This document shows, piece after piece, positions 1 through 8,320 of a stretch of DNA of 12,794 bases. This stretch comes from Prosthecobacter sp. (GTDB lineage Bacteria > Verrucomicrobiota > Verrucomicrobiia > Verrucomicrobiales > Verrucomicrobiaceae), in contig JAOZVT010000366.1 of assembly GCA_025869455.1 (NCBI GenBank), positions 1-12,794 on the forward strand, given 5' to 3'. The notes under the pieces are model-generated. The model was given only the letters and a program-made list of their open reading frames with translations. It searched no databases and was not told the origin of the DNA. The number at the start of each line of letters is the position of its first letter. Position 1 is the first letter of the stretch. Position numbers and translations under genes: made by a program.

Positions 1-799
1 CAGCTAGGCGGGCGTGGCAGGCGCTTGACAAAACAGAAAACTGCCGCTCCCGTTCTTTCTGCTGTGTATCCAGCCGGTCGCACAGGGCCATCAGTTCATC
101 CACTTTGGCTACAATGCGTTTTTGCTCCTCGGTGGGAGCCAGAGGGAAAGAAGCAGCAAAAAATTTCTGATCACTGATCGCAGGGTAAGCAATACCCGAT
201 TGGACACCTTGGACATAGTTCACGAAGGCTGGACTGCGTAAATAGTAGTAAACATACTTTGCTTCAACTCCTTCATAAGGATGCAAAATGGCAAACGCTG
301 TGCTCGCAATTGGTGCAGGCTCAAAGTCCTCTTCAATCACTGCTACATTTAGCAGATATGGGCGAATCGTGGAATAGATAACCGTTCCTTTTTTGACTAT
401 TTTACGGGCCCTGCTTGAGGCATTAGCCGCCGAGACAACCTCGGCTCCTTCCGCAACGACTCCCTTCTTGTTGTCAATGGCTGATACATCAATATAAGTA
501 AATGAAGCGGGTGGTTTTGTTTGTCCCCAATCATGACCAATGCTACCGATGTTAACCCACCTCCAATGAGGAGGAATCGGATAATATTCTTTGGCAGATT
601 CTAAACTCTGACGGCGGATTCGGCCTGTCGGACTTTCCGTGCTAGTCAACTTCTCAATCAGATCAGAAGCATTTTCAGTTGATCGATCAACCAAGTCACC
701 CGCAAACGCCAGATGGTAGATCAAATCACGAATTTTCCCCACACCGCCTGGTGCATTCACCAGATGCCCAAAGTTACTGATAAAAGTGTCAGCGTTCAT
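1..799 (-). CDS. hsdS: Type I restriction-modification specificity subunit HsdS (3' part beyond window)
   Basis: Open frame of 266 codons from the ATG at 799-797 with no stop before the window edge, so only the N-terminal part is present. HsdS selects the DNA target for both methylation and cleavage. Residues 20-50 carry the usual N-terminal helix (GKIRDLIYHLAFAGDLV). Residues about 75-215 form the first target-recognition domain (PIPPHWRWVNIGSIG, then STIRPYLLNVAV). Residues 218-260 are the central conserved helical spacer (PLAPTEEQKRIVAKVDEL, then a coiled coil). The second recognition domain is outside the window. The start ATG shares one base with the hsdM stop (TGATG), which suggests translational coupling. 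The recognition-domain DNA is much A+T-richer than hsdM or the spacer region, as expected for an exchangeable domain. Target specificity cannot be read from the sequence. Confidence 0.93.
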   Translation of the reverse strand, partial: MNADTFISNFGHLVNAPGGVGKIRDLIYHLAFAGDLVDRSTENASDLIEKLTSTESPTGRIRRQSLESAKEYYPIPPHWRWVNIGSIGHDWGQTKPPASFTYIDVSAIDNKKGVVAEGAEVVSAANASSRARKIVKKGTVIYSTIRPYLLNVAVIEEDFEPAPIASTAFAILHPYEGVEAKYVYYYLRSPAFVNYVQGVQSGIAYPAISDQKFFAASFPLAPTEEQKRIVAKVDELMALCDRLDTQQKERERQFSVLSSACHARLA

Positions 800-2631
800 C
801 AGGCGGCAGCTTCCCCTTCAAAGTGATGGGCCAGGGCGGCGGAGAGCTCTTTTTTCAACTGGGCTTCCGTGTCGGCGATCTCGGCCTGCAGAGCCTTATA
901 TTTGGCCAGCAACTTGTCCGGATCATGCGTTTCCTCCTCAAGCGTATTGGGGTTTTTGGCGTCCAGGTTGTAGATGGGCCAGTAATGGCGGTCCCCCTGG
1001 GTCTGCTGGTCGCGGGCCTGCTGGCGCAGGGCTTCGATGCGGTCCGTCCGTGTGGAAATTTCCAGCTCGGCCAGGGTGCGCTTGTAGCTGTCCTTTTCTC
1101 CTTTGACCTTGTCCCGCAGGTCTTTGACCTCATTGACGAGGGCAGCGGCCTGGTTACCGAGTGCTTCCGCCTGCGTCCAGTGCGGCTGGGCTTTGGCCTC
1201 GGCCTCTTCCTTGAGCTTTTTGAAGTCCACCTTCCAGGCCTGCTCGGACTCTGTGCGGGAAGCAAAACCATCGGCCTCACTGCCCCACCAGTCCGCGATA
1301 GGCTGGAACTCCTCCACCTTCAGCGGGCGGGTCTTGGAATAGCTCTTTACGCCTGCGGGATAGCGGTGCTCGTAGTACCAGATGGTATCGGTAGGCCTGC
1401 CACGGGTGAAGAACAGCAGGTTGGTCTTGATGCTGGTGTAGGGATTGAAAACGCCATTGGGCAGGCGGATGATGGTGTGCAGGTGGCACTCCTCCATGAG
1501 CAGCTTTTTCACCTTGGCCTTCACGCCTTCTCCAAAGAGGGTGCCGTCTGGCAGCACCACGGCCCCGCGCCCGCCCTTCTCCTTCAGCAGCTTCTTGACG
1601 ATGAGCACCAGAAACATGTCCGCCGTCTCACGGGTGCGGATGTCTGAGGGATAGTCCGCGCCCACGCCGTCATCCTCCATGCCGCCGAAAGGCGGGTTGG
1701 TGATGACGCAGTCCACCCGTTCCGTCAGCTTCCAGTCGTTCCAGGAATGGGCCAGCGTATTGCGATGCTCGATCATCGCAGGAACCTCGATACCGTGAAG
1801 GAGCATGTTGGTCACGCACAGCAGGTGGGGAAGCTGCTTCTTCTCCATGCCACGGATGCATTGGGCGATGGCCTTGCCATCCTTGGCGCTGGAGCGCTCG
1901 TCTATTTGCGATTCCAGATGGGCGATGGTGGCGGTCAGGAAACCGCCGGTCCCGCAGGCCGGGTCAAGCACGGTCTCTCGTTTTTTAAGGTCAGGGTTCA
2001 CCATGCGCACCATGAACTCCGTGAGTGCGCGCGGAGTATAAAACTCTCCGGCATTGCCTGCGCTGCGCAGGTCATTCAGGATCTGCTCATACACGTCCCC
2101 GAGCTGGCCACGGCTCTTGATGTCGTGAAAGTTCACGGCCTCATCCAGCTTCTCAATGACGGCCAGCATCTGCGTGCCGGACTTCATGTAGTTATTCGTG
2201 TCTGCAAAGACCTCCCGCACCACACGGGCACGGGCCTCGGCAATGGTGCGTGCCTGGTCTTTGGCCTTTTCCGTGCTCTCTTTCAGGGCCACCCGCGAAG
2301 CGTAGGAGGCGATGTCGAGATCCTGTAGGGCCGGGAAGACCACATCTTGTACATGGCGGATCAGCTCGCTGCCGGAGATTTGAGGTTTCTTCTTCCCCTT
2401 GTCATCCTCGATGTGCTTGGCCCAGTTCCGCCAGCGGGCGGGTTCAGGAATGGGGGACTGGTAGGTCTTCCGCTGGTCCAGGGCATCGTCTTCCCAGGTC
2501 TCTTCACACTGGTCAAAGATTTTGAGGAAAAGCATCCAGGTGAGCTGGCCGATGCGCTGGGCATCCCCATCCACACCATCGTCTTTGCGCATGATGTCCT
2601 GGATGGATTTGATGGTACTGCTAAGATTCAT
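799..2631 (-). CDS. hsdM: Type I restriction-modification DNA methyltransferase subunit HsdM
   Basis: N6-adenine methyltransferase subunit, 610 residues from the chosen start. Residues 1-190 are the HsdM N-terminal helical domain (MNLSSTIKSIQDIMRK). Motif I is DPACGTGGF at 223-231, preceded by the FYTPRALTEFMV segment. Motif IV is NPPF at 312-315, with VITNPPFGG around it. The ATG at 2631 is preferred because the conserved N-terminus begins there. An in-frame start at 2715 would add 28 unconserved residues and overlap hsdR. The gene lies 19 bp downstream of the hsdR stop and shows no clear Shine-Dalgarno sequence. The C-terminal part (about 465-600) is a long charged, probably coiled-coil extension. 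It makes this protein longer than the roughly 490-530 residues usual for HsdM and probably contacts HsdS or HsdR. Family assignment is secure; the role of the extension is inferred. Confidence 0.96.
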   Translation of the reverse strand: MNLSSTIKSIQDIMRKDDGVDGDAQRIGQLTWMLFLKIFDQCEETWEDDALDQRKTYQSPIPEPARWRNWAKHIEDDKGKKKPQISGSELIRHVQDVVFPALQDLDIASYASRVALKESTEKAKDQARTIAEARARVVREVFADTNNYMKSGTQMLAVIEKLDEAVNFHDIKSRGQLGDVYEQILNDLRSAGNAGEFYTPRALTEFMVRMVNPDLKKRETVLDPACGTGGFLTATIAHLESQIDERSSAKDGKAIAQCIRGMEKKQLPHLLCVTNMLLHGIEVPAMIEHRNTLAHSWNDWKLTERVDCVITNPPFGGMEDDGVGADYPSDIRTRETADMFLVLIVKKLLKEKGGRGAVVLPDGTLFGEGVKAKVKKLLMEECHLHTIIRLPNGVFNPYTSIKTNLLFFTRGRPTDTIWYYEHRYPAGVKSYSKTRPLKVEEFQPIADWWGSEADGFASRTESEQAWKVDFKKLKEEAEAKAQPHWTQAEALGNQAAALVNEVKDLRDKVKGEKDSYKRTLAELEISTRTDRIEALRQQARDQQTQGDRHYWPIYNLDAKNPNTLEEETHDPDKLLAKYKALQAEIADTEAQLKKELSAALAHHFEGEAAA

Positions 2632-2650
2632 TGAATGGTCGGGGGGGACG

Positions 2651-5083
2651 TCAGGCGGCCTGGCGCTCGTAAAGGGCTTGTTCGAGTTCGGTGATGGCTT
2701 GGGAATACTTGTCATTTCCGCCGAAGATGACGCGGCGGATCTGCGTCTTGCTCCCTAGCGCAGTGAAGGGGGGGAGTTCAAGCACGGCGGGGTCCTCAAT
2801 ATCCGTGATGCCGTGATCCGCGTATTTTTCCAGCAACGCCTCCAGGACACCTCGCGCCTGCTCCCCGTATTTGGCGAAGTAGTTGCGCTTCTTCACCCGG
2901 CCTGCCCGCTCCTTGCGTGTCAGCGGCTTTTGATCAAAGGCGATGTGGGAGACGAGGTCAAAGGCATCCAGATCCTGGCCGCCGGGCACCGCCTGGGCCA
3001 GCAGGGAGATATCAATGCCAAGCTGCCGCAGCTCATCCACCACCGCCTGCTTGCGCTCCGCATCATTCCAACGAAGCAGAAAATCATCCAGGTTGGCGAA
3101 CTGGCTGCGTAGGGCGCGCTTCATTTCATCCTTCAGATACACACGGTAATCCTCCGTGATGAGCTTGCCGTTTTCGTCCAGATACTGGGAGCGCTCAATA
3201 GCTGTGCGCACAGTGACATCGTCAACCACATAACGAATGCGCCCTCCTGGCGTGGGGCCTGGAGCGGTAGCCGGACCTGTGGCATCGTCACTGCCGGTGA
3301 CGCCGTCCAGTTCATACGGGGCGGTGGGTTCCTGGGTGGCATTGGCCGGCCCATCCTCGATATCCGCAGGCGGCACGATGGGGTCTCCTGGACCAGGCTC
3401 GTAACACATCACAGGCTCCCCATCAAAGGCCGCGTCCTGAAAGAGGCGGGTGGCTCCTTTGAAGTCCATGATGGTGAAGTACAGCTTGCCGTAATCCTCT
3501 CGGATGCGCGTGCCGCGCCCGACGATCTGCTTAAACAGCGTCATGGACTCGATGGACTGGTCCAGGACAATGAGCTTGCAAGTCTTGGCATCTACTCCGG
3601 TGGAAAGCAGCTTCGACGTGGTGGCGATGACCGGATAAGGCTCGTCATTGTCAATGAAGTAGGAAAGCAGGGCCTTCCCTTCCGTATCATCGCCCGTGAT
3701 GCGGACGACGTAACGGCGGTTGCTGGCAGCCTCAGGGATGAGCTTTACCAGCTCCTGGCGCATCCGCTCCGCGTGGGCCTGGTCATCACAAAACACAATG
3801 GTCTTGGCCATGGGATCTGTGCCCTGCAGGTACTCCCAAACACGGCGTGCCACATGCTCTGTCCGTTGGGTGAGGATGAGATTGCGGTCGAAGTCCTTGG
3901 TATTGTACTGCTGTTGCGGCACGTCCTGTCCGTACTTGTCCGTCTTGCCTTTCTCCGGCGTGTAGCCCAGGGCATCCACATCCGTGACCACACGGATGAC
4001 CTTATATGGCGCCAGGAAACCATCCTCAATGCCCTGCTTCAACGAGTACGTGTAAAGTGACTCGCCGAAGTAACGGGTGTTGGAAACGTCCTTGGTCTCT
4101 GTCGGTGTGGCCGTGAGACCGATATGCGTCGCCGTCTGGAAGTAATCTAAAATGTCCCGCCAGGCCGAGTCCTCATCCGCGCTTCCCCGGTGGCACTCGT
4201 CAATGATCACCAGGTCAAAAAAATCCTCCGGGAACTGCCGGTAGATCTGCTTGACCTCCTCCACACCTGTGACCGCCTGATACAGGCTGAGATAAATCTC
4301 ATAGTTCTTTTTAACAGTGCGGTTGCTGATCTTGTGCAGGACCTCGCCAAAGGGGGCAAAGTCCTGCTGGATCGTCTGGTCCACCAGGATGTTTCGGTCC
4401 GCCAGGAACAGGATGCGTTTTTTTACCTTGGCCTTCCACAGACGCCAGATGATCTGAAAGGCAGTGTACGTCTTGCCGGTGCCCGTGGCCATCACCAGGA
4501 GGATGCGCTGCTGGCCTTTGGCAATGGCCTCCAGCGTGCGGTTGATGGCCACCTTCTGATAATAATGCGCCTGCTTGTCCGTGCTGTCCTGATGATAAGG
4601 CTGCGCCATCAGTTTCAACTGGTCTGGCTCCGTGAGACCCTTCCACTGCTGATAAATGGCCAACAACTCCGCATGCGTGGGGAACTGCTCCAGCGAAAGC
4701 TCCCGCTCCACTGGCTGTGTGATGCCCGTGCGGTCATGCAGGAGAAACCCATCCCCATTGGAACTGATGGCAAAGGGCGCGTCCAGCATCTCTGCATAAT
4801 CCAGCGCCTGCTGCATGCCCCTGCCCAGATCAAAGATGTTCCTCTTCGCCTCCAGCACCGCCAGCGGGACATTGGGCAGCCCATAAAGAACATAGTCCGC
4901 CCGTTTTGGCCCGCCCTTGGCCGCCGGATTCTGCACCCGCGAAGCCATCTTACCCCGGACAATGACCCGGCCCTTCGTCAGCACCTCCTCACGAAACAAA
5001 TGCGGCTCCCAACCCGCATGCTGAATGGCAGGGGTGAGAATTTTGGTGCAGATGTCGCGTTCGCTGAGATCTTTCTTGTTCAT
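2651..5083 (-). CDS. hsdR: Type I restriction endonuclease/translocase subunit HsdR
   Basis: ATP-dependent translocase and nuclease subunit that cleaves DNA lacking the host methylation pattern, 810 residues. The N-terminal nuclease core shows RADYVLY (D63) followed by LEAK (E78, K80), the PD-(D/E)XK signature. Superfamily 2 helicase motifs follow: Walker A ATGTGKT at 199-205, DECH at 295-298, TATP at 324-327 and the arginine motif VGRGTRIRE at 521-529. Residues 560-615 are a proline- and acid-rich linker before the C-terminal domain that assembles with HsdM. The length matches EcoAI-like type IB subunits better than the approximately 1000-1170-residue EcoKI or EcoR124 types. Start: the ATG at 5083 begins the conserved N-terminus (MNKKDLSERDICTKILTPAI). 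The frame is open to a TTG at 5140, but that extension crosses a G8 tract and looks non-coding. It is the first gene of an hsdR-hsdM-hsdS operon. Confidence 0.96.
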   Translation of the reverse strand: MNKKDLSERDICTKILTPAIQHAGWEPHLFREEVLTKGRVIVRGKMASRVQNPAAKGGPKRADYVLYGLPNVPLAVLEAKRNIFDLGRGMQQALDYAEMLDAPFAISSNGDGFLLHDRTGITQPVERELSLEQFPTHAELLAIYQQWKGLTEPDQLKLMAQPYHQDSTDKQAHYYQKVAINRTLEAIAKGQQRILLVMATGTGKTYTAFQIIWRLWKAKVKKRILFLADRNILVDQTIQQDFAPFGEVLHKISNRTVKKNYEIYLSLYQAVTGVEEVKQIYRQFPEDFFDLVIIDECHRGSADEDSAWRDILDYFQTATHIGLTATPTETKDVSNTRYFGESLYTYSLKQGIEDGFLAPYKVIRVVTDVDALGYTPEKGKTDKYGQDVPQQQYNTKDFDRNLILTQRTEHVARRVWEYLQGTDPMAKTIVFCDDQAHAERMRQELVKLIPEAASNRRYVVRITGDDTEGKALLSYFIDNDEPYPVIATTSKLLSTGVDAKTCKLIVLDQSIESMTLFKQIVGRGTRIREDYGKLYFTIMDFKGATRLFQDAAFDGEPVMCYEPGPGDPIVPPADIEDGPANATQEPTAPYELDGVTGSDDATGPATAPGPTPGGRIRYVVDDVTVRTAIERSQYLDENGKLITEDYRVYLKDEMKRALRSQFANLDDFLLRWNDAERKQAVVDELRQLGIDISLLAQAVPGGQDLDAFDLVSHIAFDQKPLTRKERAGRVKKRNYFAKYGEQARGVLEALLEKYADHGITDIEDPAVLELPPFTALGSKTQIRRVIFGGNDKYSQAITELEQALYERQAA

Positions 5084-5218
5084 GGATTCAGGGGGCAAGC
5101 CTAGGTGAAAATTCCCCCCCCAATGTACATGCATCTCCAATTGTTCACATTCTGCAATCCTATTCGTTAACGCCCCCCCAATTTTGCCCCCCCTGTTGGG
5201 AGGAAGGGGGGTGTCGCA
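5084..5218 (-). promoter_or_regulatory. Leader/spacer upstream of hsdR with three long G tracts
   Basis: This 135-bp spacer separates the ATPase gene stop from the hsdR start and probably holds the hsdR promoter. Read on the minus strand it has G7 at 5187-5193, G7 at 5173-5179 and G8 at 5114-5121, plus C6 at 5206-5211. The C6 and first G7 could pair around a 12-base loop, but no U-rich tail follows, so terminator function is doubtful. I found no convincing -35/-10 pair. TTGCAG followed 17 bases later by ATGCAT is the best, and it is weak. Confidence 0.4.
5173..5193 (-). other. Potential G-quadruplex motif (G7-N7-G7)
   Basis: On the minus strand two G7 tracts are separated by the seven bases CAAAATT. 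Each tract can supply two GGG runs with a one-base loop, so the stretch meets the usual G3+N1-7 quadruplex rule. It lies about 90 bases upstream of the hsdR start, in the transcribed or promoter region. Formation in the cell is unproven. The same tracts are also prone to slipped-strand length change. Confidence 0.45.
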
Positions 5219-8200
5219 TCATGAGTCCTTGGAACGCTTCCGGCTCTTGAGTGAGTCTGCCATTGCTGAGGCTATGCTTGCAGCGCGCTCCCTGGCCTCC
5301 TCCTCGCTGATTTCAACAGTGGTCGTATTGACTTTCCAGCCCTTACGCAGCTTTTCTCTTCCACTTGGGGCCTGGACCTCTTTAAGCACCATCGACTGAA
5401 GAAGGGTAACAAAGTCACCTTTCAGAAAGAATTGTACCTGCGTGGTCTGCACATCGGAGAGGGAATTGCGAATAGCTGCCTCAAGCTTTGTTAGTTTTCC
5501 TGCGTCTAGCGCGACCATCGCTACCAATGGGAATCCTGCCTTCAGGCATTTGGTTACATTCTTCAGCTCATATTCGAGCGTGTTTGTCACTGAAATCTCG
5601 CAGGCGATGATCGTGCTACCTCGTTCCAAGTAGAGATCTACTGTCTCATAGGAACCAGATATCTGTTTTTCCACGACAGCCCTGAACCCGTGCGTCTCGG
5701 CTATTTGCTTGAGTTCCAATTGCACCGCTTGGTGAACCGCTCCGCCGCGTCCAAGGGCCTCCACATCATCTCGGATCGCAGTCGGGCTGTATAAAGAGGG
5801 TGAGCTGGGAGCCGCAGAGGATGCGGAAGGTGCCTTTGCCTTTTCCTGCGCCATTTCGCCTGCATCTGGTTTCCTTGGTTCCGGTTGGAAAGACTTCTTT
5901 TCCTGTCTCTCCGCTGCAAGAGAAGGCTTGTGCGGTTCGGTGCTGTTTTCCACCCTTTCAGGGATAATCTCAGCTTTGGGCCGCCCATACTGCCTGCGCG
6001 AACTTTCGATAACCTCAAGGCGTCTTTCTTCAAGGCATTCATTCTCCGCTCCGTCATCAAACGGCACACGCAGATTAAAGTCCGCATCGCTGCGCCCGAT
6101 GCGGCAGATGGCTTCGCCAACGGAGAGGCTCATGAGTGCCTTGGAATCAAAATGCGCAAAGCCCGCCGCCATGGATTGGGCGTCCTCGTCGCCGGGACGA
6201 AAGACGATCCGCGTGCAGGTGTTGGTCAGCACCGAGTCGCCCAACTCCGGATGTTGTCTCAATTGAGACATGCTTTGTTGGGCTAGCGTCATTCCCATCT
6301 TATACTTGCGCACACCCGAAAGCAGCTCAGACATCGAAGGTGTGGCAAAGTTCTGGAACTCGTCAATGTAGAGCCAGAACGGCTTTCGGTCCTTTTCGGC
6401 GAGCGACTGGCGGCTCATGGCCGTCTGCTGAAATTTTGCCACCAGCAGGCTGCCGAGGAGATAGGAATTCTCGCGGCCCATCCGTCCCTGGGGCAGGCAG
6501 GCCAGGAGTATCTTGCCGCTGTTCATGATCTCGGCAAAGTCGAGGTTGTTCGACTTCTCTGAAACCATGTGCCGGATGGATTTGGGCGATAGAAACGATT
6601 CCAGCCGAGTCAAAATGGGGCCGATGGACTTGTTGCCACCGAGTTGCGGAAAGGCTTTCTCCCAGTAGAAGACGGCTTCAGGGTCGTCCACAGTCTTCAG
6701 AAAGGCTGACCGGAAGTCTTTATCGAGCAGGAAGCGCCGGAGGTCCGCTAAGGTGCCACCAGTGCTGCTTTCGAGGAAGGCGAGAATCGCGTTCTGGAAG
6801 ACGCTGTTCATCTGGTCCCCCCAGCTAGTCGAGAGCCGGGCGAAGATCGAAACAAGGTCCGAAGCGAGAAGGGTTTTTTCAAGGTCGCTGTGGGCAGACA
6901 GGATGTTGAACCCGATGACATACTCCTCGTCCGAAGGGTCGAGTAATATCACATCCTTGATCCGGTGCTCGGGAATGATCCCGAGGATCTTTTCGATCAG
7001 GTCGCCATGTGGGTCGAGTACGCCTACTCCCGCACCTGCTTCAATGTCCTGTCGGATCAAATTGAAGAGGAGGGTTGATTTACCCGTGCCCGAGGCACCG
7101 ATAACATGGGTATGACGGAAACGGTTCTCGTCGCTGAGGAAGGCAAGATTGGAAAGCCCTCCATGCTCATTGATGCCAAGCTGAAGGGAGGAGGGCTGAT
7201 TAGCGAAAATAGGAGCGGAACGTGTGCGACCACTGTCTGACCTCAAAAGTGAGGCAGTGAGAGGATTTTCGGGGAAGCGTAGTAGCCAGCAAAGTTCCTC
7301 TTGATTGAGCAATATACCCACTCGTCTTGATTGGCGGAGAATCAGGTCCCGTTCATGATCCTGTGCTTCGTAACCATCATTTGAGAGAGGAATCAGGCGA
7401 TTGCCTGCCTCGCCCGCATTAGCCACGAATCCCGAAATCATGTCGGCGACAATGGCCCATGCGCGTTTGGAGTTTTCGGCTGAAGATGCAAAGCGGATAA
7501 CAGCAGCATGAAGTGGCCTCGAGAATTTAACTTTGGCTCCGGTTAAGAGTTCGGGCCGATTCACAAAGAATGAACCTCCGTCGCCGTCGGATACTGCCAG
7601 AAGTCCTTCGCTACCCCAGGCATGTCGGACGGGCTCAAAGAGTACCTGGAGGATGCCGAGTTCCGTTTCCTCAAGAGAGGCCATAGCCGAAAGCAGCGGG
7701 AAATAGGGATCCACACGCGGCATGGTTAGAGGCAGCATGAACTCCCGCTCCAGGCCGCATTCGCAGATGGCAAAAGAGCTGCCCGTTTGTCGCCACGCAT
7801 CCGCTAGTCCATCTTCCGTCGCTGTAATCAACATCCCAGGAAACAGCAGAGAAAGCTGACGTTCGATGAGGGGCGCATCCTCAACGCTTGCCGCGATCTG
7901 GAGCAGGGCTTCACCACATACCCCTAAGATCTCGAAACTAACAGGTTCGCTGCACAGGGTTAGAGAACTCAAGAATGGCTCCATTATCGTGGCTAGACCC
8001 TTCCGATCCTGGGGCAGTGACAACTGGAACTCCACAACCGACCGCCTCTCCCAAGGAAACGGTAGCGGGGGATCGTCCTCTTCAGGGGGTGGCGATTCGT
8101 CTGCTGCAGCCATGGACTGCCCAAACTTCTCAATCAGCCCACTGAAGAAAGTATGCCTACGTCCTTCATCCTTGAGCCCTGGCTTGGGCGGATGATAACC

Positions 8201-8317
8201 AGGGAATGATTGGAACGGAGGCTCAATGGAAATCGGCGCAGGACATATCTGACCACCTCGTCCCGGAAGTTCGAAACGGTAGAACTGCTCGGTAAGCGCC
8301 TGTTCCAGGTTGGTCAT
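5219..8317 (-). CDS. HerA/VirD4-like (TraM-recognition) ATPase with C-terminal PD-(D/E)XK-like domain
   Basis: Predicted DNA-translocating ATPase, 1032 residues, of the type IV secretion coupling-protein class. Residues about 95-360 resemble the N-terminal domain seen in soluble coupling-protein-like ATPases (VSFEILGVCGEALLQIAA, then a SLLFPGMLI segment). Walker A is GASGTGKST at 407-415, followed by LDPHGD at 434-439. Walker B is WLYIDEFQNF at 648-657, followed by the sensor-like TLAQQSMSQL and the NTCTRIVFRPGD segment typical of TraG/TraD/VirD4 proteins. Residues 785-845 are a disordered charged, proline- and serine-rich linker. Residues about 855-980 look like a restriction-endonuclease fold, with VDLYLERGSTIIACEIS giving D894 and E907, but S909 where lysine is usual. 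There is no transmembrane segment, unlike classical VirD4. The ATG lies 3 bp after the stop of the upstream membrane-protein gene, with GGAAAG 7 bases before it, so the two are very likely co-translated. Function in transfer or defence is inferred. Confidence 0.85.
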   Translation of the reverse strand: MTNLEQALTEQFYRFELPGRGGQICPAPISIEPPFQSFPGYHPPKPGLKDEGRRHTFFSGLIEKFGQSMAAADESPPPEEDDPPLPFPWERRSVVEFQLSLPQDRKGLATIMEPFLSSLTLCSEPVSFEILGVCGEALLQIAASVEDAPLIERQLSLLFPGMLITATEDGLADAWRQTGSSFAICECGLEREFMLPLTMPRVDPYFPLLSAMASLEETELGILQVLFEPVRHAWGSEGLLAVSDGDGGSFFVNRPELLTGAKVKFSRPLHAAVIRFASSAENSKRAWAIVADMISGFVANAGEAGNRLIPLSNDGYEAQDHERDLILRQSRRVGILLNQEELCWLLRFPENPLTASLLRSDSGRTRSAPIFANQPSSLQLGINEHGGLSNLAFLSDENRFRHTHVIGASGTGKSTLLFNLIRQDIEAGAGVGVLDPHGDLIEKILGIIPEHRIKDVILLDPSDEEYVIGFNILSAHSDLEKTLLASDLVSIFARLSTSWGDQMNSVFQNAILAFLESSTGGTLADLRRFLLDKDFRSAFLKTVDDPEAVFYWEKAFPQLGGNKSIGPILTRLESFLSPKSIRHMVSEKSNNLDFAEIMNSGKILLACLPQGRMGRENSYLLGSLLVAKFQQTAMSRQSLAEKDRKPFWLYIDEFQNFATPSMSELLSGVRKYKMGMTLAQQSMSQLRQHPELGDSVLTNTCTRIVFRPGDEDAQSMAAGFAHFDSKALMSLSVGEAICRIGRSDADFNLRVPFDDGAENECLEERRLEVIESSRRQYGRPKAEIIPERVENSTEPHKPSLAAERQEKKSFQPEPRKPDAGEMAQEKAKAPSASSAAPSSPSLYSPTAIRDDVEALGRGGAVHQAVQLELKQIAETHGFRAVVEKQISGSYETVDLYLERGSTIIACEISVTNTLEYELKNVTKCLKAGFPLVAMVALDAGKLTKLEAAIRNSLSDVQTTQVQFFLKGDFVTLLQSMVLKEVQAPSGREKLRKGWKVNTTTVEISEEEARERAASIASAMADSLKSRKRSKDS

Positions 8318-8320
8318 GAC

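Noticed and set aside
823..1647. 274-codon open frame on the plus strand
   Set aside because: It lies entirely opposite hsdM, whose motifs are unmistakable. Its leucine- and glycine-rich translation is the usual antisense shadow of a G+C-rich gene.
4190..5104. 304-codon open frame on the plus strand
   Set aside because: It is opposite the nuclease and helicase motifs of hsdR, has no recognisable domain, and runs past the hsdR start only by chance.
5187..5211. C6/G7 pairing as a terminator of the ATPase gene
   Set aside because: The loop is 12 bases, the stem is a plain homopolymer and no U tract follows, so I describe it only as part of the G-tract leader.
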